42,326 nucleotides of DNA from Oscillospiraceae bacterium (GTDB lineage Bacteria; Bacillota_A; Clostridia; Oscillospirales; CAG-272), in the NCBI GenBank assembly GCA_015064665.1, contig SVRU01000013.1, positions 1 through 42,326 on the forward strand, written 5' to 3'. A model generated the notes under the pieces. The model was not told where the DNA came from, made no database searches, and saw only the letters and a list, made by a program, of their open reading frames with translations. Made by a program: the position numbers and the translations under genes. Shown one piece after another: positions 16,185 through 22,317 of this stretch; positions within the stretch are counted from its first letter, which is position 1, and each line of letters opens with the position of its first letter.

Positions 16185-18278
16185 ATGAATAACGAGATTG
16201 ATATTATTGCGCGCGGTTACGTAACGTATGAGGATTTCGGTGCTGTCGGTGACGGTGTGACCGATGATTTTGGCGCAATGCGCGAGGCGCATCTTTACGC
16301 AAACGAAAAGGGACTTCCCGTTCTCGGAAATCCCGAGAAAAACTACTGTATTTTTGACACGTCACTCGGTACTGACAAAATTTTTGCCATAGAAATAAAA
16401 ACCGATACCGATTGGCAGGGCGCGAAGATTACAATAGATGACAGACAGCTTACAACAATGCCCGGCGGACCGTATTACACAATGGCAAAAAGACACGTGT
16501 TCGAGGTTCTTCCAAATGACGACGTTGCAATGTTCAAAATTACCGATGAGAAAAAACTTCTTGAAATTGCTCCAAACGGAATCCACCCCGACACAAAGAA
16601 AATTGACCTCGGCATAGATTATAACGGCAGGGTAATGATAATTCCGTATAGCTCGTATAACAAGGTTTTCCGCCGCCGCGGTTACGGTCAGTTTGCAGGT
16701 GCGGATACCCACGAGATCATAGTTCTCGAAGCTGATGGTACCGTAAGCAAGGAAACTCCGATAATATTTCATTATGACAAGGTCGATTATATTCAGGTGT
16801 ATAAGTTAGACCCCGAGCACGCAATAACCTTGAAAAACGGTAATTTCGTAACTCTTGATACAAGAGTTAACCATAAAATTGACGGAGTCTGGAAGGGCGG
16901 TTACATTTTTAGAGGAATAAACGTAACACGCTCCCATACTACACTTGAAAACCTGACGCATAAGGTAGAGGGTGCATTCACTCTTGCCGACCGTGTAAAT
17001 GGAATCGAGGGAAGCACAACCGGAGGATTTTTCTGCGCAAATTACACGAGCAACGTAACGCTTAAGGATTGCGTAATTCCCGCAAGATTTTCCTTCGTCG
17101 GCTCAAGCACCTATAATTTCAACGCGGCTCACGTTAATAAAATCGTTCTGCAAAATTGCTATCAGCCTAACTTCTGGGTAACGGTTGACCCCGAGACCCT
17201 CGAAATTAAGGAAGCAACCGAGTACGTTCCGGGTATAATAGGAAATGCAAGACGAACCTCTCCCGATGCTATACTTTCGATAAACGCTTATTATATTAAC
17301 GGTGAAAAATACAATTTGTATTACGGCTTCTGCGGCACTAACTACTGCAAAAATCTTGAATATATCGATTCCACTCTCTCGAGAATGGACGCTCACGCTG
17401 CCCTCTATAACGGTAAGGTAATAAACACTAATATAGCCGACCTTGAGCTTACGGGCTACGGCACCTTCACCTTTGAGGATTCCAACTTCCATCACAGTTT
17501 GGTTGTGGGAATCTCGACACCCCTTATCTTTCTGCGCTCGGATTACGGCTATACGTGGGAGGGTGATATAAACATCAAAAACGTAAACGTATATACTCAG
17601 GATGAAAATCTCTTGACTATTGCGGCGCATAGCTATTCGAACTGGTATTACGGCTATACCTGCGCATTCCCGAATTTGACTCTTGATAACGTAAATTATT
17701 TCTCGCTCAAAACCGAAGAGCCGAGAGAGCCCGATTACAAGGTCAGATTTATGCCCTTCAGAAGCTATCAGGAGAAAATGCATCTTTACGATGCGGGAGT
17801 TAGGTGCTTTCTCGGACTTGTTGACGAGGACGGCGACGGATATATTGACGAGCCTCAATTTGACCTCAATCGCGATGGAAAGGTGGATGAAAAGGACAAA
17901 ATCGACCTTGACGGTGACGGTAAAATAGGAAATACTTGTCTTAAAATGTCTGATTATGCAGATTTGGATCTTCAGACGAAAAGAAGGGGTATTCAACATC
18001 CAACCTGCACGGTAAACGTAAATCCGATAAGACCGCCGAGATGCATTAAGATTGTCAACAACAAGAATGCCGACGGTACCTATAAGTGCAATTACACCCT
18101 TCACGATACTACCGGTGTCAGCGACGGTGCATGGTACAGAAGCGAGTCCGAGCCCGACACTATGGGCGGCTTCTTTGGCGCAACCGAATTTATAACTGAT
18201 GACGGCTCGTTTATCGGAACGTCTAAAGACCAGAAAGTAACAAAAACCTTCTTCTTTAAAGAAGAGTATGACGTATAA
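16185..18278 (+). CDS. array gene 8: beta-helix protein, class C, divergent centre
   Basis: The product is 697 residues; the ATG follows CGGAGAG, 18 bases after gene 7. The N-cap is standard (YEDFGAVGDGVTDDFGAM), followed by LGNPEKNYCIFDT, which departs from the KGTPGKTYYIF of the other class C members. IIPYSSYNKVFRRRGYGQF is present. The conserved centre has several changes: YGFCGTNYCKNLEY replaces WGIGGTNYCKNMEY, and SRMDAHAALYNG replaces the RFDAHxGLYxG form, so F and one G are lost while D, A and H remain. Three acidic loops follow (DEDGDGYIDE, DLNRDGKVDE, DLDGDGKIGN), then PPRCIKIVNN and GGFFGATEF. It is the most diverged class C copy by these motifs, either specialised for another ligand or losing the ancestral activity. 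No signal peptide. Confidence 0.8.
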   Translation: MNNEIDIIARGYVTYEDFGAVGDGVTDDFGAMREAHLYANEKGLPVLGNPEKNYCIFDTSLGTDKIFAIEIKTDTDWQGAKITIDDRQLTTMPGGPYYTMAKRHVFEVLPNDDVAMFKITDEKKLLEIAPNGIHPDTKKIDLGIDYNGRVMIIPYSSYNKVFRRRGYGQFAGADTHEIIVLEADGTVSKETPIIFHYDKVDYIQVYKLDPEHAITLKNGNFVTLDTRVNHKIDGVWKGGYIFRGINVTRSHTTLENLTHKVEGAFTLADRVNGIEGSTTGGFFCANYTSNVTLKDCVIPARFSFVGSSTYNFNAAHVNKIVLQNCYQPNFWVTVDPETLEIKEATEYVPGIIGNARRTSPDAILSINAYYINGEKYNLYYGFCGTNYCKNLEYIDSTLSRMDAHAALYNGKVINTNIADLELTGYGTFTFEDSNFHHSLVVGISTPLIFLRSDYGYTWEGDINIKNVNVYTQDENLLTIAAHSYSNWYYGYTCAFPNLTLDNVNYFSLKTEEPREPDYKVRFMPFRSYQEKMHLYDAGVRCFLGLVDEDGDGYIDEPQFDLNRDGKVDEKDKIDLDGDGKIGNTCLKMSDYADLDLQTKRRGIQHPTCTVNVNPIRPPRCIKIVNNKNADGTYKCNYTLHDTTGVSDGAWYRSESEPDTMGGFFGATEFITDDGSFIGTSKDQKVTKTFFFKEEYDV

Positions 18279-18301
18279 TGTTTTAAACGGAGGAATTGAG
18301 A

Positions 18302-20452
18302 ATGTTAGATAAGAAATTCGTTTTACCGAATGGTCGGGGTTACGTAACTTACGAGGACTTCGGAGCTGTCGGCGACGGTAAAACCGACGACTTCGGCGCG
18401 ATATACAGGACTCACGAATACGCAAACGCGCATAAGCTTGACGTAAAAGGAACGCCGGACAAGAGCTACTATATATTTGACACGACTCTCGGAACCGATT
18501 CCGTATATTCAGTAAAAATAAAAACAAGCGTTGACTTTCGCGGCGCTCATTTCATAATTGACGACACCAATCTCACCGTTATGAAGACCTATCCTCGAGA
18601 AAGAGAAATGGCGTTTAAGCCGATTTTCGAGGTGGTACCCGATGAGGAGCACAAGGTTTTCAGAATTGAGGACAAGGTGCGCCTTGAAAAAATAGCCGCA
18701 CAGGGACTTAATCAGAAAACCGAGAAAATCGACCTCGGCATTGATTGGGACGGACCCGTTATGATAGTTCCTTATAATTCCTCGCACAAGGTGTTCCGTC
18801 GCCGTGGCACCTCTGGATACGCGGGTAGTGCGATGAACGAGCTTATCGTCGTTGATAAGGACGGTATAATAGATCCCGAAACCCCTATAATGTTCAGCTA
18901 TGCCTCGCTTGATTATATAGACGTGTATAAGCTCGATCCAAGCACCGCTATTACTATTGAAAACGGTGTGTTTACCACTCTTGAATCCAGGGTCAATCAC
19001 TATATTCCAAAGGAAGACGGTGAGCTCGAATATATCTATCACGGATATATCGACCGCGGAATGACCGTCACCCGTTCATACACAACGGTGAAAAATATCG
19101 AGCATAAGGTAACGGGCGGCTTCAGTCTTCTTGACCGAGCTGAAAGAAAACTTGAGGGTGCAATGTACAGCGGCTTCTTTAAGGCGAGAAGCGCAAACTG
19201 TATAACATTTAAGGATTGTATAATGCCGGGCAGAACCTCTCCGGGTCCCGGAAATGGCCACAGCTCGTATAATTTCAATGCAATCATGGTTAACAAAATT
19301 GTTCTCGACGGTTGTGTTCAGCCGAATTTCTGGTTAACCGTCGACCCGGAAACCTTTGAGATAAAGAACGCCGCGAAATATGATGAAAATGCGATAGGAC
19401 ATGCAGTGAAAGCTGCAGAAAACACCTGCGTTTCAGAGGGATTTGCCGACGTTAACGGAGTGAAAGTACGTCTTTGTTGGGGCATTGGCGGCACGAACTT
19501 CTGCAAAAACATGGAATATCTTAATTCTACTCTCAGCCGCTTTGATGCTCACGCAGGACTATATCACGGCAAAATCATAAATTGCAATGTCAGCGGACTT
19601 GAGCTTACGGGCGTCGGAGATTTTGTGCTTGAAAATAGCAATTGGTATCAGTATGCTCCGACAATTCCTCTCCTTTTTCTTCGCTCGGATTACGGATTTC
19701 ATTGGAACGGTGACACGGTTATAAAGAACGTAAATGCGTATATGATGAATCGCGAAGAAATTTACATTGCGCATCATAATTTCAGCAACTGGTATTACGG
19801 ATATACCTGTGCTTTTCCGAACGTTATAATAGACAATCTGAAGTATTTCGATGCCAAAACCGATGAGCAAATGAAACCCGGATACAAAGCAAATCTGTTC
19901 AGATTCAGAACCCAATCGGCAAGAATGCACCTTGACGATGCGGGAGTTCCGAGTATTTTTGCGGTTACAGATGAGGACGGCGACGGATACATTGACGAGC
20001 CGCGCTTTATTTCGGACGAGGACGGAACGTTTTACCCCGCGTGCGACCTCGATGGCGACGGTAAAATAGGAAACACCTCTCTAAGCTACGACGAATACAT
20101 AAATGCACCTGTCTACCTCAGAGGCGGTGTAGCTACACGCCCTTGCGTTCACGGAGCAACCCACCCGACCTGCACGGCTAACCTCAACGTTACAAGGCCC
20201 CCGAAATATATAAAAGTAGTTAACAACACAACCGATAACGGTGAATTTACTGCGAACTACGTTATAAAGAACACCTCGGGCGAGGGAATAAGCGACGGCG
20301 GCTGGTACAGAAGCGAGTCAGAGCCCGACACAATGGGCGGTTACTTCGGCGGCACGAAATTTATATACGGTGAGGGTGAGGGCGATTACTTCATCGGCAC
20401 AAAAGAATCACCGACAGAAACCTTTAAGTTTTGCGAGGAATATTACGAATAA
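18302..20452 (+). CDS. array gene 9: beta-helix protein, class C, longest of the array
   Basis: The product is 716 residues from the ATG at 18302. An in-frame TTG lies at 18296, but CGGAGGA at 18288-18294 is correctly spaced for the ATG. Seen: GYVTYEDFGAVGDGKTDDFGAIY (V to K in the cap), KGTPDKSYYIFDT, VPYNSSHKVFRRRGTSGY, EDGELEYIYHGYIDRG, WGIGGTNFCKNMEY, SRFDAHAGLYHG, YFLRSDYGFHWNG-like strands and SNWYYGYTCAFPN. Two canonical acidic loops (DEDGDGYIDE and DLDGDGKIGN) flank DEDGTFYPAC, as in gene 5, which is its nearest relative. It has a unique insertion, LRGGVATRPCVHGATHP, between the loops and PPKYIKVVNN. The C-terminus is GGYFGGTKFIYGEGEGDYFIG. It is the last gene of the unit and is followed at once by a terminator. 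No signal peptide. Confidence 0.8.
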   Translation: MLDKKFVLPNGRGYVTYEDFGAVGDGKTDDFGAIYRTHEYANAHKLDVKGTPDKSYYIFDTTLGTDSVYSVKIKTSVDFRGAHFIIDDTNLTVMKTYPREREMAFKPIFEVVPDEEHKVFRIEDKVRLEKIAAQGLNQKTEKIDLGIDWDGPVMIVPYNSSHKVFRRRGTSGYAGSAMNELIVVDKDGIIDPETPIMFSYASLDYIDVYKLDPSTAITIENGVFTTLESRVNHYIPKEDGELEYIYHGYIDRGMTVTRSYTTVKNIEHKVTGGFSLLDRAERKLEGAMYSGFFKARSANCITFKDCIMPGRTSPGPGNGHSSYNFNAIMVNKIVLDGCVQPNFWLTVDPETFEIKNAAKYDENAIGHAVKAAENTCVSEGFADVNGVKVRLCWGIGGTNFCKNMEYLNSTLSRFDAHAGLYHGKIINCNVSGLELTGVGDFVLENSNWYQYAPTIPLLFLRSDYGFHWNGDTVIKNVNAYMMNREEIYIAHHNFSNWYYGYTCAFPNVIIDNLKYFDAKTDEQMKPGYKANLFRFRTQSARMHLDDAGVPSIFAVTDEDGDGYIDEPRFISDEDGTFYPACDLDGDGKIGNTSLSYDEYINAPVYLRGGVATRPCVHGATHPTCTANLNVTRPPKYIKVVNNTTDNGEFTANYVIKNTSGEGISDGGWYRSESEPDTMGGYFGGTKFIYGEGEGDYFIGTKESPTETFKFCEEYYE

Positions 20453-20460
20453 ATAAAAAA

Positions 20461-20501
20461 TATACGCAAGTGCCCGAAGCGGCATTTGCGTATATTTTTT
20501 C
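20461..20501. terminator. bidirectional terminator ending the beta-helix array
   Basis: A 14-base-pair stem (TATACGCAAGTGCC / GGCATTTGCGTATA, one G-T pair) with loop CGAAGC is followed by ATTTTTTCT on the + strand and an A-run on the left. It can therefore also end the converging glycosylase gene on the - strand. Confidence 0.9.
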
Positions 20502-20538
20502 TGCTCTATTTGTGGTTATCTTATGTAATGCATAATTT

Positions 20539-21489
20539 TTACTGCTCTGTTTTTTGCAGATTTCTTATGTAATGAAATATATACTGTTGAGCAACTCCCG
20601 CATATCTGCCGAGCGTCGCAGGGTCAAGATGCCCGCCAAAATACTCGTCGATTGCTCTCTTCATCCACACGTCAATCGGAAAAGCTTCAAGGTTTGAAAA
20701 GCCAAAAAGAGCAGCGCAGGATGCGACTTTTTCGCCTACACCCTTAATCTGCATAAGCGAGCTTTTTGTATGCTCGTATGAGCGCGCTGAGGCAATCATG
20801 TCGAGATTTACCTCACCCGTGTCAACTTTTTTTGCTGCATCGCACAGATATTTGTATCTGAAGCCCGGGTTTGAGGAAAGCAGCTTTTCAGGCTCCAGGT
20901 TTACGTCGTGCGCTGTCGGAAAGGTGTAGCATACACCGCAATTTTTGCAAAATTCTTCACACGGGGGAGTGCTAATTTTGCCAAGAGGGCATTTTTTAAT
21001 ATTGTTTTGCAAACAAATGTTTACGCCATACTCGGCTGAGATTTTTTTGATTATCTTTCTTATTCTCGGAATGTTGTTGTTTTGTGAGATTATAAACGAG
21101 AAAACCGTCTCCCACGGGTCCTGCTTGAGTATTGCTATGCCTTTAGCGCACTCTGCGGCGTTTTTAAGCCACTGCGAATCGGTTCTTTCGACAATATCGG
21201 CACGTATCTTTTCATAGTCAGTTTCGAGCGAGAAATACGGAACGGCAGTCCTCAGAAAATCCTCCTCGCTGATATCGTAGAAAACAAGCTCGCCTTTCTC
21301 TTTTTGCCCTACGTGTATTATCAAGCTTCCGACTACCGTCATATATTCGATATATCCGCGCTCGTTTTTTATAAGCTCGTATCTGAAGCACTGACCGCAC
21401 TCAAACGTATCACGCAGACTGTAATTACCAAGACCGCCGACCGTGATTATACCGTACCCGTTGCTGTGTTTTTCGGTTTTATAAAACAT
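20539..21489 (-). CDS. ogg: 8-oxoguanine DNA glycosylase/AP lyase (OGG1-type)
   Basis: The 316-residue product should remove 8-oxoguanine from DNA and cut the abasic site in base-excision repair. Seen: an OGG-type N-terminal domain with FECGQCFRY (29-37), the DPWETVFSFIISQNNN stretch (124-139) typical of OGG1, and a helix-hairpin-helix QIKGVGEKVASC in which K254 is the expected Schiff-base lysine. D273 in PIDVW is the expected catalytic aspartate. Unusual: a cysteine-rich insert at 159-187 (C159, C167, C177, C181, C184, C187) between the halves, possibly a zinc or iron-sulphur site. AGAGGAAAGG precedes the start. It faces the beta-helix array across a shared terminator and is divergent from the next gene. 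MutY or AlkA assignments fit less well. Confidence 0.88.
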   Translation of the reverse strand: MFYKTEKHSNGYGIITVGGLGNYSLRDTFECGQCFRYELIKNERGYIEYMTVVGSLIIHVGQKEKGELVFYDISEEDFLRTAVPYFSLETDYEKIRADIVERTDSQWLKNAAECAKGIAILKQDPWETVFSFIISQNNNIPRIRKIIKKISAEYGVNICLQNNIKKCPLGKISTPPCEEFCKNCGVCYTFPTAHDVNLEPEKLLSSNPGFRYKYLCDAAKKVDTGEVNLDMIASARSYEHTKSSLMQIKGVGEKVASCAALFGFSNLEAFPIDVWMKRAIDEYFGGHLDPATLGRYAGVAQQYIFHYIRNLQKTEQ

Positions 21490-21503
21490 TTTGTCCTTTC
21501 CTC

Positions 21504-21532
21504 TTGAAAAATGAATATTTATGGTGTATAAT
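21504..21532 (+). promoter_or_regulatory. sigma-A promoter for the 21601 operon
   Basis: TTGAAA (21504-21509), a 17-base spacer, then the consensus TATAAT (21527-21532). It probably drives the DUF6062-type gene and the genes that follow it. Confidence 0.7.
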
Positions 21533-21555
21533 GGATGTGTATATTATTTTATATA

Positions 21556-21584
21556 ATTTTAACATAGATTTAAGTTTAAATCAA
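21556..21584 (-). promoter_or_regulatory. possible promoter for the glycosylase gene
   Basis: On the - strand TTGATT (21579-21584), a 17-base spacer and TAAAAT (21556-21561) match sigma-A consensus at four and five positions. It lies in the divergent spacer, about 65 bases before the glycosylase start. Confidence 0.4.
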
Positions 21585-21600
21585 GTAGCTCGGAGATTTT

Positions 21601-22305
21601 ATGGAACAAATTTATACTATACCTGTCAACGAGGCGTTTGACGAGGTTGGAGAAAAGCAGGAATGCGGATGTCCCTTTTGCGTTCTTTACAGAAAGCTTC
21701 AGAATGATGAGATCGATATTATTCTCGGCGCTTCTATGATGGAGCCGGATATACGAATCAAAACGAACGAGCAGGGCTTCTGTCTTCCGCATTACAATAT
21801 GATGCTCCGCAGAAAAAGGATGCTTGGAATGGGGCTTATTCTTGAAAGCCATCTTGCAGAGGTTGAAAAAAAAATAGACGGGCCGAAGCTGCTTGGCAAT
21901 AAGGTTCAGTCAAGTATAGATTCTTTGGGGCGGCTTAACTCGGATTGCTACGTCTGCAACCGCATCGGCAAAAATCTCAGCGCAATGATTGCCACGGCGG
22001 TTTATCTTTTTGAGAGCGACCTTGATTTTCCCGCGAAATTTAAGAAGGTTCCGTATTTCTGTCTGCCGCATTATAAACAGATGATGGAATACGCGTCAAA
22101 GAAGATGCCGAAGCGCCATTTTCGCGATTTTTACGATGCAGCGCACGGTATACAGAAGAGTTACGTAGAATCACTTCGAGGCGACGTATCCTGGTTCTGC
22201 AAAAAATTTGATTACAGATACGACGAGGAGCCGTGGTACAACTCAAAGGATTCTGTTCAGCGTTCCATAAAATTTCTGTCGGGCGAGCTCGGCTATGACG
22301 ATTAA
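21601..22305 (+). CDS. DUF6062-type cysteine-rich protein
   Basis: The 234-residue cytoplasmic protein starts at an ATG after CGGAG. I believe it belongs to the DUF6062 family, whose function is unknown to me. Seen: a twofold internal pattern in which a Cys pair (C24/C27 in CGCPFC, and C116/C119 in CYVC) is followed about 35 residues later by the identical hexapeptide FCLPHY (60-65 and 153-158). Each half thus offers three cysteines and one histidine, a plausible metal site. The rest is helical and charged, and the C-terminus is aromatic-rich (WFCKKFDYRYDEEPWYN). It lies 12 bases upstream of the YhaN-like ATPase gene, so the two are probably co-transcribed. No signal peptide or membrane span is visible. 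The family name is from memory; the metal-binding idea is inference. Confidence 0.65.
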   Translation: MEQIYTIPVNEAFDEVGEKQECGCPFCVLYRKLQNDEIDIILGASMMEPDIRIKTNEQGFCLPHYNMMLRRKRMLGMGLILESHLAEVEKKIDGPKLLGNKVQSSIDSLGRLNSDCYVCNRIGKNLSAMIATAVYLFESDLDFPAKFKKVPYFCLPHYKQMMEYASKKMPKRHFRDFYDAAHGIQKSYVESLRGDVSWFCKKFDYRYDEEPWYNSKDSVQRSIKFLSGELGYDD

Positions 22306-22317
22306 AGGAGAAGCGGT

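Noticed and set aside
17103..18527. 474-residue antisense ORF across genes 8 and 9
   Set aside because: It lies opposite two conserved paralogues, has no family-like sequence, and similar antisense openness occurs at other copies, as expected from shared codon usage.
2315..20452. GH28 polygalacturonase assignment for the array
   Set aside because: The GH28 active-site set (NTD, DD, GHG, RIK) is not visible in order in any copy; only the N-cap is shared with that superfamily.
2315..20452. Silent cassette reservoir for antigenic variation
   Set aside because: Each copy is full length with its own start and ribosome site and sits behind a promoter, so they look expressed; no recombinase or invertible repeat was seen.
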